Source: Ovis canadensis
Lineage: Eukaryota; Chordata; Mammalia; Artiodactyla; Bovidae
DNA length: 64,000 nucleotides
Assembly (NCBI RefSeq): GCF_042477335.2
Contig: NC_091249.1
Location: forward strand, 47,352,001 to 47,416,000
Reading direction: 5' to 3'
Below, piece after piece: positions 34,956 to 46,155 of the stretch. Below the pieces are notes generated by a model. That model was not told the DNA's origin, searched no databases, and was given only the letters and a program-made list of their open reading frames with translations. Every line of letters begins with the position of its first letter. Position 1 is the stretch's first letter. Both the position numbers and the translations under genes were made by a program.

Positions 34956-36496
34956 ATTTTAAAACTCCAGTTCATGAAAGTAGCCCACAGTTGAACGAAA
35001 TTACTATCTGTGAGACTTATTCATGATATGAAACAGTATACTGTAAAAAAATTTCAGTGACTAATTAGCATTTAATTTTTCAACTCTCTGTCAGCTACAG
35101 TAGTTCTCTGAATGGAGAAAGTACTTATCCCAAGACAGAAGTTACATGATATTACCTAAGAACTATGAAAATAAGCCCACTAATTTTCTTTGAATCCAGG
35201 AATTATTTTATTTAAATCTATGGGCTTGAGGCAGAGCATATTTATAAACTAGTCAATTGTCATCACACATGCTTCAGGGCTGAGAAATAATGAAATCCCT
35301 TCAATATTTCAGGAAACTTCTAAACCCTACTGCAAAGAGTAAGGATAGGTTTTAAGCAATGCCAAATTTTCCTGCTGTGGGATTCATATTATCTACACTT
35401 TATATATAAAACACCTTTGACTCCTTTCTCTCTAAACCATCTCATGATTGTTTTTAGTTCATGTTTTACATTAGACTTGTGGATAGAAAACATATACTTC
35501 TAGTATTGAATAAATTCAACATAGTGAAAAATCGACTCAAGTTTTCAGTATTATTTTATATCTCTAGCATAAGTAATAGAAGCTACCTATTCATCTTAAG
35601 TATATGGCTCTCTTGAACACTTTTATTAGATAGTGGTATATAACTTTGATAACACATGCTTACAGCACTTGTGATCATTAAGTAAAAAGAACTTTGGTTC
35701 TGTCACTTGTATTTTATCAGAATATTTCTCATAAAAAAGGTGGTACAATTTTTAATAGGTTATTAAATTGGAGGGACATGAGTATCTTTTAGTTAACATG
35801 CACTATTTTTACTATTTTTGTTACTGTGTGGTAGGACAACTTGATGAAGGGCACAACTTAAAAATCTTATTTAAAAAAACTTAAAATACTCACATGCCAA
35901 TATGAATACTGATTCCAACCCAACAGTTAATTTTAAAGTTGTCTCTATTATTATTTCTGCTTCAATACTTCCAATAATTCCCCATTAATTAAGTTCTTTG
36001 TTAAAGGAAGAAAAATTTTTGAGATTCCTAGGAAGATTAACTGAAAATAAATATATCCTGCCTTAGACTGTATAACCACTATACTTACTATTAGTGTGTC
36101 TGATAAAAGATAAACTGACATATATTAAAAAAAAACAAACTGATTATGATGAGCCTCTAAATGATCAAGATATGGTTCTGGTCTATATAATAAAAGATGA
36201 GAGTGATCCAATTATTAAAACAGTAATTGTCAGCTATAATTTAACACTATGAAGAGTATAGAAATGCTCAAAAATAAAATGTGCTAAGAAATATGCAGCA
36301 AAATGCTAAAAATTTACACATTAGGTTAGTCTTTATTAATTCAGGAAAATTACTTTCTCTATTTTTACTCAATTTTGAGGTGATTTTACTTGCTAGCAAA
36401 CATTCTCAACAACAACAAAATAAAAGTTGACTACTTTTGATTGATACTAGAATTTTCCTTTAAATTCTTTACAATAATGGCTTATTATCAACTTAC
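34956..36496 (-). other. DMXL1 intron downstream of exon 9, no recognisable element
   Basis: Plain AT-rich intron of about 1.5 kb in which I see neither repeat nor gene. Its low repeat load contrasts with the flanking DNA. Confidence 0.5.
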
Positions 36497-36557
36497 AGTA
36501 AGGAAGAGTTGGATGAGAAGTCATTCTTCTGACATTATTAATGGCCTTCTTAATCAT
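36497..36557 (-). CDS. DMXL1: DMXL1 window exon 9
   Basis: This 61-nt exon is 20 codons plus one base (MIKKAINNVRRMTSHPTLPY). The acceptor is TTGTTAACAG and the donor GTAAGTTG. The basic IKKAINNVRRM segment leads into the first canonical WD40 blade of the terminal propeller. The split tyrosine codon (T plus AT) matches exon 10. Confidence 0.9.
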
Positions 36558-36810
36558 CTGTTAACAAAGAAAAATCATTCATTTACACTTTTAATAAAAA
36601 GTAGCATTAAAATTTTATATTCTGACAGGAAATTCAAGTAACATTTATTTTTGTGTGATTTCATAACTATCATAATGGGTGCTAAAAATACTAAATATGA
36701 TAACAGAAATAAAATTTTTAACAGCTCAGCTAACATTTTAAGTGTACATACATTTTCTGCATCATTGCCTAGGATCTAAGAACAAATTCACCTCAAGAAT
36801 TTAGTCTTAC

Positions 36811-36861
36811 CTCCTTTCTTGCCAATTCTTTTCTGATCCCATTAAATTTATTGGAATAATC
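36811..36861 (-). CDS. DMXL1: Candidate 51-nt DMXL1 cassette exon (17 residues)
   Basis: A good acceptor (TTATCCTATTCAG) and a strong donor (GAG before GTAAGA) bound 51 nt that read DYSNKFNGIRKELARKE in the frame needed between GRGASV (exon 8) and MIKKAINN (exon 9). It is phase 0 at both ends, highly charged, and lies 253 nt upstream of exon 9. From memory the common DMXL proteins join GASV directly to the IKKAINN segment, so I take this as an alternatively included exon. Its open frame and splice sites are seen; its use is inferred. Confidence 0.6.
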
Positions 36862-37799
36862 CTGAATAGGATAAGGTTAAAAAGACAGGCAGAAGCATGT
36901 GAAAAAAAAAAAAGAGGTAAACAGAAAACTGTATAAATTTTTAACTGATAGTTTGGAACTATTTATTTATCCATTTTAAAATTATGCTTTGAATGGTTTA
37001 AGTAGCCTGTCAAACAAGAGTAAACTAAGTACTTGAAACTAAAGGGATAATTTTAATTTACAGGATATATCCTACTTATAGACTATAGCTAAAGTTATAG
37101 ATTATCCTAAGTGTGTATCACCAGTCTCATGCACATTTTTTTGTTGTTATTGTTCTTTTGGATTTTAAATTGTTTAATTAGGCCAAAGCCATAAGTAAAG
37201 TGGGGATATAATAGGGAAAGACGGAACTAGGTCAGCAGAATCAGGGAGGAACAGAAACACTGAAAGACATGTTTGATACAGCTATACTCCAAAAGAGCAG
37301 AAATTGGTCCTAACTAGTATTCCTTTTCATTAGTATGCATAATTTAATGAAATAATAGGACTAGAAAATATCTGATCAAATTCCCTACCCACAAAAACTG
37401 AAAGCCTGCTGAATGTCATTTCTGTTTAGTAAACATCATTTTTAAACCTCTAGTCTCAATTAAAAAAAACAGCCTGAGGATTCTTGATTTTTCTAACTAC
37501 TTTTTTTCCTAATAAGAGTATCAAAGAAAGGAAAATCATGAATAAAAAATACAAAGAGTTAAGTTTCTGAAAGCATATGCAGACTAGTACAAGGGAAAAG
37601 AAATCATTGATTATTTTAGTAAATCTATATAAAAGGAACCACCTTATTATACTGGTGTCTTTTTCCTGAGGCTGGAGTGGGGTAATCCCAATACTTATGT
37701 TTACAAACCACAATGACACCAACTAAAAAGATGTTCTAACATTTAAATAGGAAGAAAATTCAGTCCTAAGAGGAATGACAAAGGTAAATTTCCACATAA
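36862..37799 (-). other. DMXL1 intron upstream of the 51-nt cassette, no recognisable element
   Basis: AT-rich intron with short A and T tracts and no repeat family I can name. Confidence 0.4.
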
Positions 37800-38480
37800 A
37801 AATGCTCTGGAGAGTAAGCAAATATTTTCTGAGCATCGACTAAAGGTTAAGCACATTCTACTTAGAGATCACCAGTGTGTATAAAGTAGACACATAATAA
37901 ACTCTCAAAGAGCTTACATTCAGAAGGGTATAAAAAAATACAACCAAATAATAATAGATAATTTATAAATTGATAAAAGCTATAGAGATGATAAAATGGG
38001 ATAATATGACTATCAAATGAGAAAACAGGATAACTGGGAGTAGAGGAGGCAGGAGCAGATACCTTTGCTAGGGAAACAAGAGAAATCTCTGGGAATCTGA
38101 GTTGAGATCTGAATGGTAAACAGCAAGTATTCTGAGTAGAAACCAAGGCAGAGGCTCTAAGTCTGATGTGTTCAAGCGGTAGAAAGAAGGTCACTGGAAC
38201 TAGAGAGCAAAGAGAATCCAGGGGGGAAAAAAGGGAGATGCTACTGCAGAGGCTGGCTGAGTTTAAGTCACACAGGGCCTCAGAAGCCATGTGAAGGACG
38301 TGTTTTAAAGCAGTACTGGGAAATCTTAGTTTTAAGCATGGGAGTGATAACCTGAGTGATGTTTTAGAAAAGAGAAACTCTGCCTGCTGTGTAACAGACA
38401 GAGGGAGCAGTTGTAGAAGCAGAGACCAGAAAGAAAACTGTTTCAGGAAGAATTGTATTATATTCTCTGAAAATAGAGCT
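37800..38480 (+). mobile_element. Ancient dispersed repeat, unassigned (copy 1)
   Basis: Purine-rich text in the style of a long old mammalian repeat: AGAGCTTACATTCAGAAGG, AACAGCAAGTATTCTGAGTA, GGAACTAGAGAGCAAAGAGA, CACACAGGGCCTCAGAAGCC, GGGAGTGATAACCTGAGTGA. The same elements in the same order occur at 45.5-47.7 kb and 57.4-59.0 kb. Confidence 0.5.
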
Positions 38481-38689
38481 GGAAAAAATGCTTATTATTT
38501 CTTTTAATATATTTTGTATATTCTAAGTTCTCCTTTAAAAGATAACATCGTTAAGTTTTACAAGTGAATTTTAATGTATCTGTCCAATGGAAAAAATTAA
38601 CTATTAATGACCAAGTCTTTTCTTTTGAATAATCACTAGACTGTTTTTCATGTTCTTCAATTCAATACTTAAAACCGTCCTCCATGAAA

Positions 38690-38912
38690 TCAATGAGTGA
38701 AGAGGAATGGAGGGCTTTAACAGAAGCTCTACCACAAATTGGAGACAGTGACCTGAGTTAAATTCTTTGACCTTTCTCGATCTCAAGCTTCATCTAAAGA
38801 ATGGTTAAGTGGAGTAATGTAACAGCTACAACAGATATCTCAAACAATAATAAGGTTATATGATTGGTAAAGGAACTGCATTAAGTATAAAATATTATCA
38901 GGTATTATTAAA
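38690..38912 (+). mobile_element. MIR SINE
   Basis: CAGTGACCTGAGTTAAATTC, TTTGACCTTTCTCGATCTCA, CTTCATCTAAAGAATGG and AGGAACTGCATTAAG follow the MIR order with heavy divergence. Confidence 0.6.
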
Positions 38913-39134
38913 GATAATCAAGCTTTATTTAAAGAATTATCTTCACTAATTAGTCAAAAAATTGGCACGGGGTGCAAAGACAGAATTCTACAGGACTTAA
39001 GAAACAGTGGGGAAAAAAAACACCTACCACCTAGCAAGTCATTGAAAAATTGCTGGTGCTGGGTTTCTTTGGTTCTGTGTATCGATTTCTATACTCCTAT
39101 AGATACAGCTATGGATTATATCCTAGGTAATCAG

Positions 39135-39230
39135 GGTACAGTTCTGTGGATATCGTCATTCATACTACAATATCACCATTTAAAAACAAAGTAAAAGGGT
39201 ACCCTTTGGTTTCCACTTCTACATCATCAT
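39135..39230 (-). repeat. Duplicated exon-7 end plus splice donor (decoy exon fragment)
   Basis: 96 bp that match 40373-40468 at 94 positions, in the same orientation 1238 bp away. The copy holds the last 28 nt of DMXL1 exon 7 (39203-39230), the donor GTACCC and 62 further intron bases. It lies in the intron after exon 8. In the sense direction a possible acceptor, ATATGCAG, precedes it, so a 43-nt decoy exon (39203-39245) could be formed; it would place a TGA two codons after exon 8. Confidence 0.95.
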
Positions 39231-39359
39231 ACTTTTTCAGTTCATCTGCATATTATATTTTGCTTAAATTTAAAAAAAATTTGTATCATTTTTATTTTTT
39301 CATGAAAAGAAAACATATTTGTCTCAGCATCAACTAAGAGTTGTTAGTTGATAACCATT

Positions 39360-39695
39360 TAAAAATATTTGGCAAATCTTTTTTGAAAAGAATTAGATAA
39401 ATAAATGTTTGGTGCTTTATGGGCATATAGTCTCTGTCTCAGAATCTCAATTTTACCATTGTAATGTGAAAGCATCCATAAACGAAATACTAAAAAAATG
39501 TGCGGCCATGTTCTAATAAAACTTTATTTATATACAATAAAATCTAAATTTCATATAATTTTCATGTGTCACAAAATACCATACTTATTTTGATTTTTTT
39601 TAATGGCTTAAAAATATAAATTCTTAGCATGACACAAAAACAGGTGGTAGGCAGGATCTGACCCACAGCATGTGGTTTGCTGAGGTCTAATTTGG
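39360..39695 (+). mobile_element. hAT-Charlie-like non-autonomous element
   Basis: TTTGGCAAATCTTTTTTGA at the left, ATAGTCTCTGTCTCAGAATC, AAAACTTTATTTATATACAA and TGGTTTGCTGAGGTCT at the right. Same family as 31790 and 53690. Confidence 0.65.
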
Positions 39696-39932
39696 AACAG
39701 TAAGTTTCAAATAATTATTACTTAAAATACATCTCTTTGTATTTTCATTTATTTAAAATAATTTTTGTTATCAAATGAAAACCTATTATTCTTCAAATAA
39801 AAAAATCAGAACTTCCAAAAAGTATGACTTACTAAAAAAATTAAATTTTTAAAAAACATTTACATCCTTTATCTTATTAATTTAGAGGGAAAAAGCAGAC
39901 ATTTATACACAAACATTTTTAACTTTACATAC

Positions 39933-40074
39933 CACAGATGCTCCTCTGCCAGTCTGTGTACTACCAAGCCATGGCATGTTAATTGGAGTACCAGGATTGC
40001 TATGTGTATATGGGGTTGTACCTTGCACAGCTGTTAAATCATCACGAGCATGTATAACCAAGAAATCTTCTGAT
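39933..40074 (-). CDS. DMXL1: DMXL1 window exon 8: linker before the main WD40 set
   Basis: This 142-nt exon is one base plus 47 codons (SEDFLVIHARDDLTAVQG.. then TPINMPWLGSTQTGRGASV). The acceptor is CTTTGTAG and the donor GTATGT. Only 366 nt of intron separates it from exon 7. It is flanked by the two copies of a 96-bp direct repeat. It is not a multiple of 3 in length, so its loss would shift the frame. Confidence 0.9.
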
Positions 40075-40372
40075 CTACAAAGGAATGTCAGCCAGAATAA
40101 ATCAACGAAGAAAGGTCTTCATTTCTTGTTATACCTGAAAGCTCTAACATATGACTTTGGATTTCTCTTTAAAATTAATTTTCTTCAGCTCAACTCCTAA
40201 CTCACAGCCAATAATTCCATGCATGAACAATTTCAGATCGCTTCTCTTATTCCCTTCCAACCCTCAACCCACTTTTTTAAAGTTCAAGCCATCCCACTTC
40301 TTTATTCTTTAGCATATCAACTTCCATTTTGCTTACAATCTAGGAATATTCCTTTAAAAAAATAACTTGAAA

Positions 40373-40468
40373 GGTACAGTTCTGTGGATATCATCATTCA
40401 TCCTACAATATCACCATTTAAAAACAAAGTAAAAGGGTACCCTTTGGTTTCCACTTCTACATCATCAT
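40373..40468 (-). repeat. Source copy of the 96-bp direct duplication
   Basis: Holds the 3' 28 nt of DMXL1 exon 7 and 68 nt of the next intron. It differs from 39135-39230 at two positions only. Being part of a conserved exon, this copy is the likely original. Confidence 0.95.
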
Positions 40469-40562
40469 CTACCCAAGTATAGATCTGTGTAGCCAGAATT
40501 CCAGAAACATCTAGTTCTTGAACATCATGGCTCGAAGCAATTGCTATGCAGTTTCTATTCGC
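40441..40562 (-). CDS. DMXL1: DMXL1 window exon 7: WD40 blade
   Basis: This 122-nt exon is 40 codons plus two bases, encoding ANRNCIAIASSHDVQELDVS, then ILATQIYTWVDDD and VEVETK. The acceptor is TTTTTCAG and the donor GTACCC. The last 28 nt and the first 68 nt of the following intron are copied once more about 1.24 kb downstream in the gene, in the same orientation (39135-39230). Confidence 0.9.
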
Positions 40563-41049
40563 CTGAAAAATAAATCATATAATAATCTTTAAATAAAGAA
40601 AGCATAGTGTATATATGGGCTACTTTTGAAAATGGAGACTACAAAACAGCCTCTAGAAATGATAACTTTAGGTATAGAATAAATAGTATTTTCACAAATA
40701 AATATTTTAATAATTAAACTTTGAGATAACCATCAGGATGAACCTGGAGATGTGTTTATATTTTGAGACTTTCACAGCGCTCAACAGAAGGCAGCTACAA
40801 ATGGAAATGCAAGTGCCACTTCATTTCTTCTGCCAGTAGCACTCTCTCTCTAGTCTACTAGAATGGTACTATCTCCCTAAAATTTGCACAGTTCAGAAAT
40901 GTGAAGTGAGATATTGAAAAATATAAGAGCCCTGGAAGGTAAACAAAGGTAAGGGAGATAAGAACTTCAAACTGAAGAAATAACGGTGAATTATTCAAAT
41001 AAGATGGTATTTCTTTCTCCTAAAGCCTTTCAATCTTAGGCAAGACAAA
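40563..41049 (-). other. DMXL1 intron upstream of exon 7, no recognisable element
   Basis: About 490 bp of plain intron between exon 7 and the first of two tandem Bov-tA copies. Confidence 0.4.
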
Positions 41050-41253
41050 CAGAATTTGGGAAGGGGTCTCGTGTCTCAGTTAGTAAAGAATCCGCCTGCA
41101 GTGTGGGAGACATGAGTTCAGTCCCTGGATGGGAAGATCCCCTGGAGAAGGGAAAAGCTACCCACTCCAGTATTTCGGCCTGGACAATTCTGTGGGCTGT
41201 ATAGTCCATGGGATCGCAAAGAGTCGGACACGACTGAGCGACTTTCACTTTTT
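41050..41253 (+). mobile_element. Bov-tA SINE, first of a tandem pair
   Basis: tRNA-like part (CTCAGTTAGTAAAGAATCCG, GAGTTCAGTCCCTGGATGGG) and BovB-derived part (CCCACTCCAGTATTTCGGCC, GATCGCAAAGAGTCGGACAC). Ends at GACTTTCACTTTTTT, directly before the second copy. Confidence 0.88.
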
Positions 41254-41256
41254 TAG

Positions 41257-41468
41257 GGCTTCCCTGGTGGCTCAGAGGTTAAAGCATCTGCCTGCAATGC
41301 GGGAGACCTGAATTTGATCCCTGGGTTGGGAAAATTCCCTGGAGAAGGAAATGGCAATCCACTCCAGTATTCTTGCCTGGAGAATCGCATGGACGGAGGA
41401 GCCTGGTGAGCCACAGTCCACGGGGTCGCAAAGAGTCGGACATGACTGAGTGACTTCACTTACTTCAC
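41257..41468 (+). mobile_element. Bov-tA SINE, second of a tandem pair
   Basis: Complete copy from GGGCTTCCCTGGTGGCTCAG to GACTGAGTGACTTCACTTAC. It sits head to tail with the preceding copy, inserted at or near its tail, a usual target site. Confidence 0.9.
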
Positions 41469-42808
41469 TCACCAAGAAAAGGTGATGAAGTAAGTATTTC
41501 AGAAAAAAATCATCAGTGAAAAGTTGGTCAGATTAAATGATAGAAAACTTTCAACATCTATAAATTTAAAATGTGTATCTTTAAAGGAAAAAAGGAAGAT
41601 TATTGATAGCAAAGAGAAAACAGGACTAATATTTCAATTATGCAAAATTCTAATACAAACTGAGACTGAAAAAACTGAGACTCCAGAGATATGTGGAAAA
41701 AAGGAAATTAACTACACTGCTGGAAGGTAATTCTCCATGTGACTCTCTACTTCTGTGTGTCTTGTGAATTAGTCAATGACTGCCTTTGTTTCACAGTATT
41801 ATTATCAGGATGCCTATATAGCTATAGTCTCTCCCTCCAGATCAAAAGGCAGATATGCTTACTGTCCATTAGAAAAGATTTGGGTTCCCTGAACTCACTG
41901 TTCTCTGCCTGTAATGCAACACACTTTGTTTAGGTATCATCTAGCCCTCTTGCTGTCACTAGGAATTGCACCTTAGGGAACCAGAGCAAAAATGCTAATG
42001 TTCTGGCTTTTGCTTTTGCTGTTAGTAATAAACTATACTTTGTCTCTGGTCCTGGAGTCTTGTGTCTTCTAACAGTATCCATTAAATTGTAAAAGCTAAC
42101 TTGTTAGATTGAATGCAGGGGAGTATCTCAGATCCTTCACAGTGCTTGACAGATAATCCACAACTACACAAATGAGGAAAAGTTCAATGTTATCAGCATT
42201 TTTAATTACTGCAATTTAAAGCAAAAGATATTATTTCTTACCTACAAATTTAGCAAAGATGTAAAAATTTAACAAAATAACTGGAGAAATAAAAATTAAA
42301 CAAAGAAAGTTAATTTAAAAATTAAACATTAGAAAGTCAACAGAAGACTCTGTATTATTATCATGAGGATGACTGTTCAACTAGTTATATAAATTCAAAT
42401 AAGAGAAAAAAGCTAGTTTGTTTTATAACACAAAATATTAAAATCTTATTTTCTTCAGGAGAAGGAAGGTACTAGTTGTGTATAGATAATAATTTTGAAT
42501 TTGTATTTCACATGTATATATCATATTATATATTAGCACATCATGAGAACTGCCTGGCTAAGGGGCTAATTCCAAACTTGCCTGCTATGAACAGAACTAG
42601 TCATTAATCAGGAGTGTCTATGAGGAAATGAGACAAGGAACCTAGGAAAAGATGAGGAAAGAATGACAAAGGCACTATCTAGATGAAATCAAAGACAAGA
42701 CAGACAAGCACAGGACAATGAAGAACCAGTTGGTGAATGGTTATTGAATGGGTAATGCCATAGGATATGATCTAAATAATATTTTAAAGTTATGAATACA
42801 TGAAAAGG
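41469..42808 (-). other. DMXL1 intron, no recognisable element
   Basis: AT-rich intron without a repeat or gene I can support. Short open frames here (41524-41730, 41739-41933) have no protein-like features. Confidence 0.4.
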
Positions 42809-42850
42809 TGTGTGTGTGTGTGTATCTCTCTCTCTCTCTCTCTCTCTCAC
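42809..42850 (+). repeat. Compound TG/TC microsatellite
   Basis: (GT)9 followed directly by ATC and (TC)12. It precedes the truncated start of a BovB 3' end. Confidence 0.95.
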
Positions 42851-43023
42851 AGGCAGGAGGAGAAGGGGACAACAGAGGATGAGATGATTAGATGGCATCA
42901 CTGACTCAATGGACCTGAGTTTGAGTAAACTCTGGGACTTGGTGATGGACAGGGAGGCCTGGAGTGCTGCAGTCCATGGGGTCGCAAAGAGTCAGACATG
43001 ACTGAGCGGCTGAACTGAACTGA
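42851..43023 (+). mobile_element. BovB 3'-end fragment
   Basis: Last 170 bp of BovB: GGAGGAGAAGGGGACAACAG, ATGAGATGATTAGATGGCAT, GGGTCGCAAAGAGTCAGACA, with the GAACTGAACTGA tail. Confidence 0.9.
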
Positions 43024-43433
43024 TATATATACACACACATATCTAGATATATATCTCCTTTAGGTTATTGGTAGTAAAAGGAAATGAGTAACTAGAAGTT
43101 TTTATACATTTTTTAGTAAGGCAGTTAGGCAAGAAAGGAGGAGAAAGTGCTAAGACAAATTTCAACCATGGACCACTGTACCTAAGGCTACCTCTTCTGT
43201 AAGTAGCTTATAGACACCTCTATGGAGCATGCTGAGTAGAAGGGTAAGGGATACAAAGCAAACACTCTAGTTGGGCAGCTATTATAGCTAAAAGTTAAAG
43301 AGGAAGACTTTCTGTGAGACACATTTAAGCTTAATTTTGATCTAAGAATCACATTCAACATATTCATATAAGAAAGACAGAAAACATTTTCTTTGGATTA
43401 ATTGGATGTGTTGTATAAACTGTAAAGGCAGGG
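43024..43433 (-). other. DMXL1 intron, no recognisable element
   Basis: A TATATACACACACATATC run follows the BovB tail; the remaining sequence is not recognisable. Confidence 0.4.
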
Positions 43434-43562
43434 AACGTCCCTGGTGGTCCAGTGGTTAAGACGCCATCCTTCCACTGCAGGGGGTGTAAATTCAATCCCT
43501 AAACAGGGAACTAAGATCCCACATGCCCTGCTGCATGGCCAAAAAATAAAAATAAAATACAA
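43434..43562 (+). mobile_element. CHR-type tRNA-derived SINE
   Basis: GGGAACGTCCCTGGTGGTCC head, TGTAAATTCAATCCCTAAAC B-box side, GGGAACTAAGATCCCACATG and a CCAAAAAATAAAAATAAAAT tail. Confidence 0.88.
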
Positions 43563-43828
43563 TAATTCTCAAGACAACTGCATATATAAATACTTGAGAC
43601 TTCCCTCTGTTTAGTAATAAAGTATTTTTATCTGCTATATATCCATAGTCAAATAAATTATCAAGCAATATAATCATCTTATATAATAAAGAATTTACTC
43701 AGATTGCAATTTAGGGAGTAGAAAAATAGCTTTGAGAAAGGGAAACAATACTAGTAAATAAACTGACAGACTAGGAGACATTCTCCAACTATGAATACTT
43801 AATTACAGAAAAAAGTCGATGTACTTAC

Positions 43829-43915
43829 TTTGTTAACAGCAAAGGCAGTAATGATATCAGATTCCTTATGAATAATTCTTGCTTTACCTCCAGGATATCC
43901 CAAATCTGCTTCTAT
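43829..43915 (-). CDS. DMXL1: DMXL1 window exon 6: start of the C-terminal WD40 region
   Basis: This 87-nt exon is 29 whole codons, phase 0 on both sides (IEADLGYPGGKARIIHKESD to ITAFAVNK). The acceptor is TCCATGTAG and the donor GTAAGTAC, close to consensus. The DIITAFAVNK end followed by NRNCIAIASSHDV in the next exon has the look of the first strands of a WD40 blade. Confidence 0.9.
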
Positions 43916-45107
43916 CTACATGGAGGGAAGAAAGGTACAAACATACAGCAATGTTAGTAATAGGAAAAAGAAATATGCTGGTCTTTCATTTAATACTTGC
44001 ATAAATTAAGATGCTTTTTAGATAATTCAAATCCAAAGGTTACTAATTTACATGCTAATTATTTCTGAAACAAAATTTGGTAAGAGGAAATGACATCTGT
44101 ACAAATTTGCCTTTTCACATATAAAAACATAATTGATAAACAACTCCATTAACTGCTTATATTCTTAAGGTGCAATAAGATAATTTAAGGCATTCTAATT
44201 ATTAAAGTAAAATAAATTTACCACACTTCTTGAGTTTATAATCTTTTGATAATATTTTAAAAATATAGAAAAGCCAGAAGATAAATATTTTAGGTTTTGC
44301 AGACCAATAGTCATGCTGCATATTCTTTTAAAAAACCTTTCAAAAATATAAAAACCATTCTTAGTTCATGATCTACAGAAGAACAAGCAGGACACAGCCA
44401 GCTGAATATATTTTACAGACTCCATATAAAATAACTTTCTAGTTATAAAATAAACCTGAAATCCTGAAAAGCATAATATTTTACCCAAGTCAGTATTAAT
44501 AGCTGAATAGACCATAATCCAATATACGTTAGATAAGGGAAACGTATTTGACCTTTTGCTTATACCACAGAAGGCAAATACATCTTTCAACTTAGAAGAG
44601 AGTACTGTATAAAATTAAAATTTACTAAAATAATCAGAGGTAAAATGAAGAGGCAATTGTTAAGAGTTAGAGATGTTACTCAATGCACTATGATTCATTA
44701 TATTTTATTCTCCCTAACCGTCAATCTTTAAAATGAATTATTATAAAATGTTTTATAATTCATCATGAAATATAGAAGTTATTAATTTGAAATTAGAAAA
44801 CAAATTTACTTCCTGGAAAATTTAAATAAAATATCACCAATCCCCATCCACTGTTTGACCACAGAACTGAGTAGGGTTAGCAGTATTTTTAAAAATGGCA
44901 ACTAAGATGATAGTTCATTTACAAAGTTGAAAGAGACTTATGATTAAACCAAAATAACCATATGCAATCAAAACTCACAGTCACTGGATGAAAAATATCA
45001 AATATAATCTTAAATGCAACTTGCTAACAAATATTTTAAAAATTCACTGCTCATACAAACATTTTGGTTGATTTGAAGGTCAACTTCTCTTCTAAATAAA
45101 GTCTTAC
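43916..45107 (-). other. DMXL1 intron upstream of exon 6
   Basis: AT-rich intron. About 44250-44420 looks like part of the hAT family seen at 31790 (AAATATTTTAGGTTTTGCAG). Nothing else is recognisable up to the candidate microexon. Confidence 0.4.
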
Positions 45108-45125
45108 CTGTCTGAGGCTCATCGT
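45108..45125 (-). CDS. DMXL1: Candidate 18-nt DMXL1 microexon
   Basis: On the minus strand a TTGTTACAG acceptor, 18 nt (ACGATGAGCCTCAGACAG) and a strong donor, GTAAGACT, occur in series. Read in the frame required between window exons 5 and 6 the 18 nt give six codons, TMSLRQ, with no stop and phase 0 at both ends. The polypyrimidine tract is poor, which is tolerated in some regulated microexons. I infer this from splice-site shape and phase only; it may be chance. Confidence 0.35.
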
Positions 45126-45549
45126 CTGTAACAATGTCTAAGTCAAATTTTGTAATGACTAAAATTCCAAATTAACCACCTATTTGCCTGGTATCTAAAG
45201 CACACTAAGTGTTTACTATTGGATTTTTAAAGAAATTAGATATAAAGACAAATAGTATTTCCATGGAATAGAGCAATATGCTATTTGCTGGTAATGAATG
45301 CGGGGGTGGGTAGCGTCACCTGCAGGACAGTCTTCAAACTTCATTCTCATGGAGAGAAAAGCAAGAAGTTCAAAAAAAGCTTCTTTGGTAAGGAAATACA
45401 TTCCTGTCCTCTCATTATCTAGATTTACCAAAACACTGTTTCTCAATGGTGTGGTCCCAAGATGACCTGCATGAGAATCAACTAAAGGGGGTGGAGTGGA
45501 ACAGGAGAAATGGTGTTTAGCATTAAGAGTTTATGCATATTTAATTTTG
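45126..45549 (-). other. DMXL1 intron with a MER5A-like scrap
   Basis: About 45432-45545 shows TTTCTCAATGGTGTGGTCCC and GACCTGCATGAGAATCAACT in the order expected of a MER5A-type element. The rest is unassigned. Confidence 0.4.
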
Positions 45550-46045
45550 AGAACAATAACAAGTTGTAGGAGATGAGTTTGGAGAAGTAGCAGGTTTTGT
45601 TTGTACAGAGCTTTAAAAGCCATAATGAAGAATCCAGATTTCATTTTTAAAGTTATAAAAATACTGGAAGGTTTTGGCAATTCTGGATGTTGTAGGGTAA
45701 AACACAAAGGGTGAGACACTGGCTGCCAGGAAATGAGTTAAGAGGCTACTACAATAGCTAAAGTGAGAAGTAGTGGTGGATTTGACTAGGGTAGTAGAAT
45801 AGTGGTAGTGATTAAGTGGTTAGAAATAAGATAAATTTTGTCAATGGGCTGAAACTGAAGTATGAGTATTAGAGAAAGCAAGGATGACTCCCCGTTTACA
45901 GATCTATCTCAATAAAGGATACTCGATGAAAGTGAAGGAAACAGTGGGTTTAGGCTGGAATTAGGGGAAGACAGGAAATTATGTGTTTTGACATTCATGG
46001 GGAGGTAACTATTAGGTTATATATGCAGGTCTGGAATTCATGAAG

Positions 46046-46155
46046 TGAGTAGGAATAATTAGGAATTACTGATAATTATTATTATCACAATAATAATATT
46101 TATTATCATATTACCATCATAATTATTATCAGTAATTCCTAATTATTCCTACTCA
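46046..46155. repeat. Inverted repeat with two perfect 31-bp arms
   Basis: The left arm 46046-46076 (TGAGTAGGAATAATTAGGAA onward) is the exact reverse complement of 46125-46155. The 48-nt spacer is itself made of ATTATT and ATAATA runs. A second hairpin, arms ATTATTCCTAA and TTAGGAATAAT with a 3-nt loop, follows at 46156-46180. Confidence 0.93.
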
